Shown piece by piece: positions 1 to 7,917 of a DNA stretch of 14,866 nucleotides. Below the pieces are notes generated by a model, which saw nothing but the letters and a program-made list of their open reading frames with translations, did no database searches and was not told the DNA's origin. Each line of letters begins with the position of its first letter. The stretch's first letter is position 1. Made by a program: the position numbers and the translations under genes. Source of the DNA: Bacteroidota bacterium (GTDB lineage: Bacteria > Bacteroidota > Bacteroidia > Flavobacteriales_D > Crocinitomicaceae); assembly GCA_016866375.1 (NCBI GenBank), contig VGMK01000029.1, forward strand, positions 1 to 14,866. Direction: 5' to 3'.

Positions 1-317
1 CCTCTGGAAAACTTCCAAAAGTTCCTGTAAATCATGCTTTTCAGCAACTTGATATTTTACCGACTATTTTGGATTTGGTAAATTCGAATCAATCTTATTT
101 TGCCATGGGAACATCTTATTTTCAACATAAAAACATTCCAAATATCGTTTATGATCAGGAAAATTTAATTCATTTTCGGGCTGGAAAAGCACCTATTGTA
201 TGGAACGAATCCATGGCTGATGTGTCAAATGATAATTATGAAATAGTTAAGAAAATGAAAGCTGTTTATCAACAATATACACATCACTTGATAGATAATA
301 GGATGCTGCCTAGGTAA
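1..317 (+). CDS. LTA synthase family / sulfatase-like protein, C-terminal end (partial)
   Basis: The 5' part of this gene lies outside the window; an open frame enters at base 3 and ends at TAA 315-317, giving about 104 residues. The visible segment includes QQLDILPTILDL, the late 'DI(x)PT(I/V)L' element of alkaline-phosphatase-superfamily sulfatases and LTA synthase-like enzymes, then a YFAMGTSYF stretch. It ends with KMKAVYQQYTHHLIDNRMLP, closely resembling the C-terminal 'QQYxxxLIxN' tail of Bacteroidota LTA synthase family proteins. Family knowledge: these are inner-membrane proteins with a periplasmic metal-dependent domain that transfers or hydrolyses phosphate or sulfate esters, often of envelope lipids. 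The metal-binding residues and membrane segments are outside the window, so substrate and activity cannot be judged. The last 8 bases overlap the convergent rRNA methyltransferase gene. Confidence 0.72.
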   Translation, partial: SGKLPKVPVNHAFQQLDILPTILDLVNSNQSYFAMGTSYFQHKNIPNIVYDQENLIHFRAGKAPIVWNESMADVSNDNYEIVKKMKAVYQQYTHHLIDNRMLPR

Positions 318-1638
318 TTTTCATTTTTATCCGCCATTCGTAAGGATAGAGATTGTTGAACCTATTTCCCAGATGATTTACAAATCCTATAGGTATTTTT
401 TTGTAAAGAATTTCTTTAATTCCCGGAGTGGAAGCCAAATCAAAGGTTTCTCCTTTAAGGTATTTAAGCGCTAAATCTTTCGTCAACGTTAGTTGTTCAA
501 AATCCGTTTCTATGAAGGGAGAAAGTGCTGAATCTATTTGAGGAACATGTTTTTTCCCAAATTGTTGTGAAATCATTATTCCAGTCTTTAAAACAAAGAG
601 ATTTTCCTTTAGAAGAGCAGAAATATGCCGCGTTAATGGATGGCAAGCGTATATGAAATTTTCATGTTGATAGTATTTTAATTCCGTTTTACTTTTTTTG
701 ATAAAGTTCGGAGCTGCAACAGTAGAATTCGTTGAAATTTTTAGTTTATCCTTTTCAGTATGACCTTTCTTTTTCAAAACGGCACAGTAAAATCCTTCAC
801 TTTCTGCAAATCCTGGAAAAAAGTACTGACCAATTCCTTCTTTGTCTTGCATCATCCCATCGTATTGAGGCATCTTACAAATCTCTAAATCAAACGCGTT
901 AATGAAATGCAATAGCAATTCTTCATTTTCGGCAGGATTAAAGGTGCAAGTGGAATAAACCAAATATCCTGCATCGTTGAGGGATGGCAATAAATTTTCC
1001 AATATTTCTTTTTGCCTTGTAACACAAAGTTTACAATTCGCGATTGACCATTCTTTTCTTGCTTTAGGATCTTTTCTGAACATTCCTTCTCCAGAACACG
1101 GAGCATCGATAACGATAAGATCAAATTTTATCCTTGTTTTTCGGAAGGATTTTGTGTCGTTCGAGGTGATGATTTGATTGCAATATCCCCATTTAGTTGT
1201 GGTTTCCATTAAAATTGTTGCACGCGATTTAATAATCTCATTGCTAATTAAAACGCCCTCATTATTCAATTTCTCCGCTAGAATGGAGGTTTTTCCACCT
1301 GGAGCAGCACATGCGTCTAGTACAATTGGGTCCTCTTTTAGCTCAATATTTTCTAAAATTGTGCTAAGGTACATTGATCCAGCCTCCTGCGGATAGTAGA
1401 CGCCACCGTGAAAGTAGGGATCTAGCGTGAATGTCGGCCGCTCCGTTAAATAAATACCGTTTTTTGCCCAAGGCATCTTTGATTTGAATGATAAGTCTTC
1501 CATTTTTTTTTCAGGATGCAAACGAATTGAAATGGGTGGAACAGAATTCAACGCATCCATAAGAGATTCGGCAAACGGGTAATTTAAGCTGATTCTTTTT
1601 GCAAATTCCTCAGGAAAGGTGAGCTGAGTTTTTTTCAT
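310..1638 (-). CDS. RsmF/NOL1-NOP2-sun family rRNA m5C methyltransferase
   Basis: The 442-residue protein is an SAM-dependent cytosine-C5 RNA methyltransferase. The SAM-binding motif I is DACAAPGGKT (residues 108-117). Motif IV, DAPCSGEGMF, carries Cys181, and motif VI, STCTFNPAENE, carries Cys231. In this family the motif VI Cys attacks C6 of cytosine and the motif IV Cys helps release the product; both are present, so the enzyme should be active. An N-terminal RNA-recognition part precedes the catalytic core. About 170 residues follow it, consistent with the RsmF-type C-terminal RNA-binding extension; the end matches the 'P(I)GFVNHLGNRFNNLYPYEWRI' type of tail. RsmF modifies 16S rRNA in E. 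coli, but the exact target base here is inferred. The ATG overlaps the tilS stop by 4 bases, so it is the last gene of the pabB-tilS operon. Confidence 0.9.
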   Translation of the reverse strand: MKKTQLTFPEEFAKRISLNYPFAESLMDALNSVPPISIRLHPEKKMEDLSFKSKMPWAKNGIYLTERPTFTLDPYFHGGVYYPQEAGSMYLSTILENIELKEDPIVLDACAAPGGKTSILAEKLNNEGVLISNEIIKSRATILMETTTKWGYCNQIITSNDTKSFRKTRIKFDLIVIDAPCSGEGMFRKDPKARKEWSIANCKLCVTRQKEILENLLPSLNDAGYLVYSTCTFNPAENEELLLHFINAFDLEICKMPQYDGMMQDKEGIGQYFFPGFAESEGFYCAVLKKKGHTEKDKLKISTNSTVAAPNFIKKSKTELKYYQHENFIYACHPLTRHISALLKENLFVLKTGIMISQQFGKKHVPQIDSALSPFIETDFEQLTLTKDLALKYLKGETFDLASTPGIKEILYKKIPIGFVNHLGNRFNNLYPYEWRIKMKIT

Positions 1639-2882
1639 CCTTGAATCGTGATTTTAATAATTTCCTTGTTTTCATTTGTAGCGATTTTTCTGCGGTCAAT
1701 ACACAAGCCATAACACCATAAAATATGATCATCGTCAACAATTATTGGAATATTATTTTTGTCAGTATTAGAAATTTTTGCGTCGGAAAAAATATCTGAG
1801 ATTAATTTACTCCCTTTTACGCCGATTGGTGAAATACGATCACCTTGCACCCAGTAGCGAAAGGAAATATTTCCTTTTATTTTATTTTTATCGACAAATA
1901 AAGTTTTCTTGTCGAATTTTTTGGGTAAGTAACTTGCCTCCTCAATAGTTAAAATCGGAAATTTTGGAGATGTATTCAATTTAACCAATGCGATGTGATT
2001 TCTTTCTTTACGAAAGTAATGTGTGGTATTCATTTCAAATTGCGCTCCCGTATGAGCGTTCAAAAAAATGCGAAAAGATTCCAACTGACTTCCCTTAAAG
2101 CCGAATTGCTTCATGAATAACAGAAGTTTTTCGTCCGAAAAAGAATTGAGTTTGTCCAAAGGGAATTTAGTGGTGTAATTTTGATTAAATGCATCTAATT
2201 CAGCCAAGTCAGCAGCTTCGGCTTGCTTAAATTTTTCCTGGATATGTAAAATAGAATTTTCGATATTGGGATGACTCTTAGACAGAAAAGGCATAAGCTC
2301 GTTTCTAATAAAATTTCGCAAATAAATAGATTTAGCATTGCTGCTATCTTCTCTCCATTGAATATTTTGTTCTTTGAGATAGGATGTTATCAATTCAGGA
2401 TGAAAATTCAGCATGGGTCGAACAATATTTCCTTTTTTTATCGCCATTCCTTTTAGTCCGCTTCTTCCCGAATTGCGAAAAAGATGCATCCAGAAATTTT
2501 CAATCTGATCTGCTTGTTGATGCCCGACAAGAATAATAGAATTTTTGATTTTTGCTTGTTCTTTATCAAAGAATGAATAGCGAATGTCACGCGCTATTTG
2601 CAGAAGGTTACCGTGTGAAAGGTTGCGGATATTTTTGTCCACATCAAATACTTTCAATGGAATATGGATGGATCGTGCAAAATGCTCAATCCAACGCTGA
2701 TCTTGGTCACTTTCATCTCCTCTTAAATGATAATTAACATGCAACAAGGTCATGGGGTAGCCAAGTGAATAAACAATGTGTGCGAGAGCAACAGAGTCTT
2801 TACCGGATGAAATAGCAACAAAATAATGCGTTGCATTTATTCCATTCAAAATTTTATCGATCCCACTAACTAGAGATGACAT
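1635..2882 (-). CDS. tilS: tRNA(Ile)-lysidine synthase TilS
   Basis: TilS uses ATP and lysine to convert C34 of tRNA-Ile2 (anticodon CAU) to lysidine, so that the tRNA reads AUA and is charged with isoleucine. The 415-residue protein opens with the N-type PP-loop AISSGKDSVALAH (around residues 23-35). The core elements that follow are LVGHQQADQIE, the GRSGLKGM region, the RPML motif, and WREDSSN with a downstream YLRNFIRNELMPFL. A C-terminal domain near residues 325-400 contains FRYWVQGDRISPIG and a CYGLCIDRRKI tail typical of the TilS C-terminal tRNA-binding domain. Length fits the bacterial long form. The PP-loop reads SSGKDS rather than the usual SGGxDS. The ATG lies 17 bases inside the end of pabB, indicating translational coupling. 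Confidence 0.94.
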   Translation of the reverse strand: MSSLVSGIDKILNGINATHYFVAISSGKDSVALAHIVYSLGYPMTLLHVNYHLRGDESDQDQRWIEHFARSIHIPLKVFDVDKNIRNLSHGNLLQIARDIRYSFFDKEQAKIKNSIILVGHQQADQIENFWMHLFRNSGRSGLKGMAIKKGNIVRPMLNFHPELITSYLKEQNIQWREDSSNAKSIYLRNFIRNELMPFLSKSHPNIENSILHIQEKFKQAEAADLAELDAFNQNYTTKFPLDKLNSFSDEKLLLFMKQFGFKGSQLESFRIFLNAHTGAQFEMNTTHYFRKERNHIALVKLNTSPKFPILTIEEASYLPKKFDKKTLFVDKNKIKGNISFRYWVQGDRISPIGVKGSKLISDIFSDAKISNTDKNNIPIIVDDDHILWCYGLCIDRRKIATNENKEIIKITIQG

Positions 2883-4068
2883 TCCTTAATTTTTCAATTT
2901 TTACCAAACACTCTGCGTATTCCTTCTCTGCATCCGATGAAATGGTAATAGCGCTACCAACACCACAACTTAAACGTTTATTTTCTTTGTTGTAAATCAA
3001 ACTTCGAATGATTACGTTAAAATCAAAATCCCCCGTTGGATCAATATAACCAATTGATCCGGAATAGAACCCCCGATTAAAATCTTCAAATTCATCGATA
3101 AGCTCTAAGGCACGCTTTTTAGGTGCCCCCGTCATCGATCCCATCGGGAACAAGGCCTCAAGAATATCTGTAAATTTTGAAGTTTTCAATTCACAAGAAA
3201 TAGTAGAAATCATTTGGTGAATTGCAGGGAAACTGTAAATTTCGCAAAGTTCATCGACATGCACAGATCCTTTTGTTGCAATTTTTGATAAATCATTTCG
3301 AACTAAATCCACAATCATTATGTTTTCTGATTTTTCTTTTGGGTCATTTTTTAGTGAATCTACGAGTTCTTGATCTTCTCTTTCATCTTTTCCTCTTCTA
3401 GCTGTTCCTTTGATAGGTTGTGACAACAAGTGGTTTCCTTTTTTTTGAATAAATCGTTCCGGACTCGTGCAGAAAAGTAAGTGTTCATTGAGCTGTAGGT
3501 ATGCCGAAAAAGGTGCTTTAGTGAATTGGTTTAATTTAAAGTAAAGGTCCAAAGGATTTGAAATTTCAACATTTTCCGCGAAAAATTCTTGACAATAATT
3601 CATTTCATAAATATCTCCACGTTGCAAATGAGCTTTAATTTTTGAAATGTTTGCTAAATAATTTTCTTTTGAAGTACTCGCTTTGAGTTCAATGGCATGC
3701 GTATGATAATTTTCATTAGTTTCCATTTCCACTAGCCAATCTAAAAAAGCAATGGATTCAGTTGACCTATCGCCTCTTAAAAATTCATGACCTTCAGATG
3801 TTAATCTCATTACATTTTTAGGTGCCCAAAGAGAAATTAATGGAAAGTTTTGTTGGTCTACATGACGGGATGTTACACCAAGTAAGGGGTTTTTAAGATC
3901 GAAAGACAAGGCTATAAAAACGTAATTCTCGGAATGATTTGATAAGAATAGTTCAATTTCGTTTGGATTAAAACTTGAACTTTGGTAAATATTCTCACAT
4001 TCAAAACCGATAATACGTTCGCCGTTGTTGCTATTTAAAATACAAATGGGTACATCCTCGTATTTCAT
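2866..4068 (-). CDS. pabB: Aminodeoxychorismate synthase component I (chorismate-binding)
   Basis: This 400-residue enzyme of the anthranilate synthase/PabB family converts chorismate, with ammonia from a PabA glutaminase, to 4-amino-4-deoxychorismate, the precursor of p-aminobenzoate and folate. The C-terminal chorismate-binding core (about residues 135-395) contains GDIYEMNYCQEF, SPERFI, QPIKGTARRG, IMIVDLVRNDL, GSMTGAPKKRAL, YSGSIGY and CGVGSAIT with the terminal KEYAECLVKIE. Lys220 in PIKGT distinguishes PabB from TrpE, which has PIAGT, and in PabB forms the covalent intermediate. The N-terminal domain is short and divergent, as in many Bacteroidota PabB proteins. No glutaminase or lyase gene is nearby, so partners must be elsewhere. 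It is the first gene of the operon and is transcribed away from the receptor gene across an 84-base divergent spacer. The start at 4066-4068 is the first ATG. Confidence 0.9.
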   Translation of the reverse strand: MKYEDVPICILNSNNGERIIGFECENIYQSSSFNPNEIELFLSNHSENYVFIALSFDLKNPLLGVTSRHVDQQNFPLISLWAPKNVMRLTSEGHEFLRGDRSTESIAFLDWLVEMETNENYHTHAIELKASTSKENYLANISKIKAHLQRGDIYEMNYCQEFFAENVEISNPLDLYFKLNQFTKAPFSAYLQLNEHLLFCTSPERFIQKKGNHLLSQPIKGTARRGKDEREDQELVDSLKNDPKEKSENIMIVDLVRNDLSKIATKGSVHVDELCEIYSFPAIHQMISTISCELKTSKFTDILEALFPMGSMTGAPKKRALELIDEFEDFNRGFYSGSIGYIDPTGDFDFNVIIRSLIYNKENKRLSCGVGSAITISSDAEKEYAECLVKIEKLRNVISS

Positions 4069-4135
4069 TTTTTTTTCGTCCGTTAATTTTAAGTAAAAAT
4101 AACTAGAATAAAACCATTTTAGTCATCAGTTGTTT

Positions 4136-4143
4136 TAGCTTTG
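4136..4143 (+). promoter_or_regulatory. Candidate Bacteroidota -7 promoter box (TAGCTTTG)
   Basis: This is a perfect match to the Bacteroidota sigma-ABfr -7 consensus TAnnTTTG, lying in the divergent spacer and only 9 bases before the receptor's ATG at 4153. A -33 TTG is not clear at the expected spacing (a TTTT run is at 4117-4120). If used, the transcript would start within a few bases of the ATG and be nearly leaderless. The position and consensus are seen; function is inferred. Confidence 0.42.
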
Positions 4144-4152
4144 TATCGGTTT

Positions 4153-6546
4153 ATGAAATTCAAAAGCTTAATTATTGTTCTTTTTCTTACTGGGGGATTA
4201 ATGTCGCAATCAATAAAATATACAATAAGCGGTTATGTCACAGAAGCAAAAAGTGGGGAGGTAATGATTGGAGCCAAAGTTTTCATTCCTTCCTTGAATC
4301 AAGGTGCTGCAACTAATAATTATGGGTTTTATTCCTTAACGGTACCTTCAGGGAACTACCAAGTCGAGATCAGAACTGGAATATATTCTGCAGAAATTAT
4401 AGAGGTAGAACTGACAGATGATGTAAAATTAAACGTGGAAGTTGGAACGAAAAACCTAAATGAAATAAAACTAAGCGGTAAAAAAGGAGAAAATGTAAAT
4501 TCAACTCAAATGGGTCAAATAGCGCTTGAAATGGAAACCATTAAAACGCTTCCTGCATTTATGGGAGAAGTAGATGTTATTAAAACAATTCAATTACTTC
4601 CGGGTGTTTCTTCTGTTTCAGAAGGTGGGCAAGGTTTCTATGTGCGAGGAGGAGGTCCAGATCAAAATTTAGTACTCCTTGATGAGGCTGTGGTCTATAA
4701 CGCGGCGCATTTATTTGGATTTTTCTCTGTATTCAATGCCGACGCTGTAAAAGGAGTTAATCTTGTAAAAGGCGGTATGCCTGCAAATTTTGGTGGTAGG
4801 TTATCTTCTGTGTTAGAAGTCAACATGAACGAAGGAAATTACAAAAGGCTGAGGATTACAGGTGGTATTGGCGCAATTTCATCAAGATTGACAGTAGAAG
4901 GACCGATTAAAAAAGACAAAGGCTCATTCATCATTTCGGGAAGAAGAACATACATCGATATTCTATTAAAGGCGGCCATTCCTGACACCTCTCCTTTTTC
5001 GGGGAGCGGTTATTATTTCTATGATTTCAACTTTAAAGCAAACTATAAACTAGGAGACAAAGATCGACTATACTTGAGTGGATATTACGGGAAGGATGTT
5101 TTCACATTTGGTTCGCGTGAAGATAATTTTTCAGTCAACATGCCTTGGGGTAATGGAATTGCAGCCTTACGTTGGAATCACTTGTTTACAAATAAATTGT
5201 TCATGAATGTCACCGGAACTTTTACAGATTATAATTTTGAGTTTCGTTCGGCACAAGATCAATTTCAATTCAATTTGCTTTCCGGAGTGAGGGATCTTGG
5301 TGGTAAGGTGGATTTCTCTTATTTTCCGAATTCAAAGCACCGCGTGAAGTGGGGGGGAGACTACACTTTCCACACCTTTTCACCAACAAGTATTTCTGCT
5401 CAATCCGACAGCGTGGTTTTTGATACAGGTCTAGCTCAAAAACTTAAATCGCATGAAGCAGCTGCCTATGTTTTGGATGATTTTGACATTTCTGATGCGC
5501 TTAGGGTAAATGTAGGACTACGCTATAACGCTTATGCTTTTACAGGTCCTTTTACAAGGTACATCAAAGGAGATATTGGAACACCTGATACAACAATTGT
5601 TTATGGTAGGGGGGATATTATTAAATTTTATAATGGTTTGGAGCCGAGAATTTCTTTACGCTATTTGCTACCTGATAAAAGCTCGATTAAGGCAGGATAT
5701 GCCTATAATTATCAATACGTGCATTTGACTTCTCTAAGTGCTGTTTCCCTTCCCACGGATGTTTGGTTTCCTACAACAGACCTAGCAAAACCTCAGAAAG
5801 GGTATCAGCTTTCTTTAGGGTATTTTAGAAATTTTGATGACGATAAATGGGAGACAAGTGTTGAATTATACTATAAAGGATTGAATAACCTAATCGAATA
5901 CAAGGAAGGAGCACTGCCAGGCGATAATGTGAATGATAATACTGATAACTTATTGGTGTATGGCATTGGTTGGGCTTATGGAGTAGAATTTTTTATTAAA
6001 CGTTCCTTTGGCAAATTTACCGGATGGGTAGGATATACCTGGGCAAAAACAGAGCGCAAGTTTGAAGATCTAAACGAAGGCAATCCATTTCCAGCAAAAT
6101 ATGACCGCCGCCACGATTTAAGTGTGGTGGCAACCTATAAGTTAAACGATCGATGGACATTTGGCTCTTCATTTATATATGCAACAGGAAACACCTTGAC
6201 TTTGCCGTCATCGTGGTATGTCCAAGAGCAAAATTTATTGTTCAATTATGGCGCACGTAACTCTACCAGAATGCCAGCATATCACCGATTGGATTTATCC
6301 GCCACTTGGTACGATAAAGCCGAAAAAACGATCGTTGATCCGAGAACTGGAATCGAAGTTAGGGTCAAGAAACGCTTCAGACACAATTGGGCTTTTTCAA
6401 TATATAATGTATACAATAGGGCTAATCCCTTTTTCTTGTATGTAGACAACGATGGCGATTTCTTAAACGGTGATTTTAAGATATCTGTCAAGCAGGTTAC
6501 TTTGTTTCCTGTGATCCCAAGTGTAACATGGAATTTTGAATTTTAA
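4153..6546 (+). CDS. TonB-dependent receptor with carboxypeptidase-like N-terminal domain
   Basis: This is an outer-membrane beta-barrel receptor (797 residues) that imports a ligand using TonB energy. ATG 4153 is chosen over an in-frame TTG at 4141 because it gives a compact signal peptide (MKFKSLIIVLFLTGGLMSQ) and because the TTG falls inside the -7 box. A CarboxypepD_reg-like beta-sandwich follows (YTISGYVTEAKSGEVMIGAKV, then ATNNYGFYSLTVPSG; about residues 22-105). The plug domain comes next, with LLPGVSSVSEGGQGFYVRGG, LVLLDEAVVYN, NLVKGGMPANFGGRLSSVL. The remainder is the barrel, rich in alternating aromatic strands, ending in VTWNFEF with the terminal Phe expected for BAM recognition. 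No SusD-like gene accompanies it; instead a DUF4249 lipoprotein follows with a 1-base TAATG overlap. The substrate cannot be read from sequence. Confidence 0.93.
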   Translation: MKFKSLIIVLFLTGGLMSQSIKYTISGYVTEAKSGEVMIGAKVFIPSLNQGAATNNYGFYSLTVPSGNYQVEIRTGIYSAEIIEVELTDDVKLNVEVGTKNLNEIKLSGKKGENVNSTQMGQIALEMETIKTLPAFMGEVDVIKTIQLLPGVSSVSEGGQGFYVRGGGPDQNLVLLDEAVVYNAAHLFGFFSVFNADAVKGVNLVKGGMPANFGGRLSSVLEVNMNEGNYKRLRITGGIGAISSRLTVEGPIKKDKGSFIISGRRTYIDILLKAAIPDTSPFSGSGYYFYDFNFKANYKLGDKDRLYLSGYYGKDVFTFGSREDNFSVNMPWGNGIAALRWNHLFTNKLFMNVTGTFTDYNFEFRSAQDQFQFNLLSGVRDLGGKVDFSYFPNSKHRVKWGGDYTFHTFSPTSISAQSDSVVFDTGLAQKLKSHEAAAYVLDDFDISDALRVNVGLRYNAYAFTGPFTRYIKGDIGTPDTTIVYGRGDIIKFYNGLEPRISLRYLLPDKSSIKAGYAYNYQYVHLTSLSAVSLPTDVWFPTTDLAKPQKGYQLSLGYFRNFDDDKWETSVELYYKGLNNLIEYKEGALPGDNVNDNTDNLLVYGIGWAYGVEFFIKRSFGKFTGWVGYTWAKTERKFEDLNEGNPFPAKYDRRHDLSVVATYKLNDRWTFGSSFIYATGNTLTLPSSWYVQEQNLLFNYGARNSTRMPAYHRLDLSATWYDKAEKTIVDPRTGIEVRVKKRFRHNWAFSIYNVYNRANPFFLYVDNDGDFLNGDFKISVKQVTLFPVIPSVTWNFEF

Positions 6547-7475
6547 TGAAAAAGATGAGTAAATATTTGTTGTTTGGATTGATGATGTCGTTCATCTTTA
6601 CTTCGTGTACGAAAGAGGTGCAAATTGATATTCCAGGGTACAAAGAGCAATTAGTAGTGGATGGTTTTATTGAAACAGATTTACCTGCGATTGTATTACT
6701 CAGCAAAACGAATGATATTTATGCTGGAACCAATATCCAAAATTATATAGATGGTTTTGTTTCAGGAGCTACCGTTATTGTTTCCAACGGTACGGTTACA
6801 GATACCTTGCTTGAAGTGTGCACGGATAATTTACCTCCAGGAACGGAAGAAACAGTTGCTGCTTTTTTGGGATTGCCAGTTGAACAAATAGTGAATTTAC
6901 ATTTATGTTTTTATGTCTCGGATCAACTTGTTGGTGAAGTCGGAAAGACTTACAATCTAACCATTCAAAATGAAGGAAAAATATATACTTCCCAAACGAG
7001 TATAATGACACCAAAATACTTAGATAGTTTATTTTGGAGAGAAGAAGCAGATGTTCCTGGATATGGTTTTTCATGGGCGAGGCTCACTGATCCACCCGCA
7101 ACAGGTAATGCTTATCGTTGGGAAGTAAAGTATGCATCCCAGGTTCCATTTTCGAAGCCTTTCGGACCATTTTCTGACGACCGATTTTATAATGGATTGA
7201 CATTCGAATTTGCCTACGAAAATCCAATGAGTTTTAGTGACCCCAACCTCAACCCGGAATATAGAGGATACTTTAAACAAGGCGATACTATCGTGGTGAA
7301 ATTTTCGACTTTGGGACAAAAGGAATTTCGTTTTTTTGATAAAAAATATAATCAAATTTATTCATCGGGAAATCCATTCGCTACACCGCTTAACATTCCA
7401 ACGAACATTGAAGGGGGAGCCTTAGGTGTTTGGGCAGGGTTTTCCCCCACCTTCGATACCCTTATTTGTCAATAA
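6546..7475 (+). CDS. DUF4249-type lipoprotein paired with the TonB receptor
   Basis: This is a 309-residue predicted lipoprotein: MKKMSKYLLFGLMMSFIFTSC has a basic start, a hydrophobic core and a lipobox FTSC, with Cys21 as the lipidated residue. The mature part resembles the DUF4249 family: LVVDGFIETD near residues 37-46, SGATVIVSN, a GKTYNLTI.NEGKIYTSQT segment, and the C-terminal NIPTNIEGGALGVWAGFSP element. Family members in Bacteroidota usually sit directly after a receptor of the kind found here and are thought to act at the outer membrane with it; their biochemical role is not established. Its ATG shares one base with the receptor's stop codon, so translation is coupled. A second in-frame ATG at 6555 is a possible alternative start that also leaves a workable signal peptide. 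Confidence 0.82.
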   Translation: MKKMSKYLLFGLMMSFIFTSCTKEVQIDIPGYKEQLVVDGFIETDLPAIVLLSKTNDIYAGTNIQNYIDGFVSGATVIVSNGTVTDTLLEVCTDNLPPGTEETVAAFLGLPVEQIVNLHLCFYVSDQLVGEVGKTYNLTIQNEGKIYTSQTSIMTPKYLDSLFWREEADVPGYGFSWARLTDPPATGNAYRWEVKYASQVPFSKPFGPFSDDRFYNGLTFEFAYENPMSFSDPNLNPEYRGYFKQGDTIVVKFSTLGQKEFRFFDKKYNQIYSSGNPFATPLNIPTNIEGGALGVWAGFSPTFDTLICQ

Positions 7476-7917
7476 ATATCCGTGAACGGCATTTTTGTTG
7501 AAGAGGAGTCAAAAAGCAAAAACGATTTTGAATTTCTATTCCTCTGACAAAGACCAGGATTTGTTGAGGGGAGAAAAGAAAAGCTCGAGGCCCTTAAATT
7601 AATACTTCAAACGAATAACCAAATGATGTTTATGAAACAAAATTTTGGGTCAAAGCCGTAAATGAGTTGTAAAACAATCACCGAGGTAATAATGACGATT
7701 GGCTTTCTGTATTTTATGAATATCGTTTTCATTTATTAATTTTTTAAAGGGTTTTTTTCGTACAGGAAGTGTATACTAATTCCTTGTCAAAGGATGTTTT
7801 GGTCAAATTGATAAAATAATACTGACATGAAATTAAACGAATAAACAAGAAGGTATCTAATGAATTCAAAGTGTTTATATTACAACGCTATGCACAATTT
7901 CTGAGGTTTTTTCATCT
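7476..7917. other. Gene-free spacer between convergent genes
   Basis: I find no convincing gene, tRNA or repeat array in these roughly 440 bases, the largest gap in the window. What can be seen: the frame of the DUF4249 gene stays open after its stop except for one TGA at 7545-7547, until TAA 7659-7661; an imperfect hairpin lies at 7541-7569; and a 5-bp stem (TCCTT/AAGGA) lies at 7781-7794. The region is very A+T-rich with T runs (around 7738-7758), which fits a transcription-termination zone for the two convergent operons, but no classic GC stem plus U-tract is evident. Confidence 0.5.
7541..7569 (+). other. Imperfect hairpin in the spacer
   Basis: CCTC (7541-7544) pairs with GAGG (7566-7569). 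After a small internal loop (TG opposite T), ACAAA (7547-7551) pairs with TTTGT (7560-7564), leaving an 8-base loop. That is nine pairs in all. No T-run follows on either strand, so it is not a typical intrinsic terminator. It could be a 3' UTR structure protecting the receptor/lipoprotein message, or chance. Confidence 0.2.

Noticed and set aside
309..314. CCTAGG palindrome at the convergent 3' overlap as a regulatory site
   Set aside because: Six bases is too short to be meaningful, and it is explained by the two stop codons meeting.
4141..4143. TTG as the start of the TonB receptor
   Set aside because: It lies within the -7 box and adds four residues before a good signal peptide; ATG 4153 is the better start.
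7480..7496. CCGTGAACGG followed by a short T run as an intrinsic terminator after the DUF4249 gene
   Set aside because: The stem has only four pairs with a two-base loop and the T run is five bases and offset, so it is unlikely to be stable.
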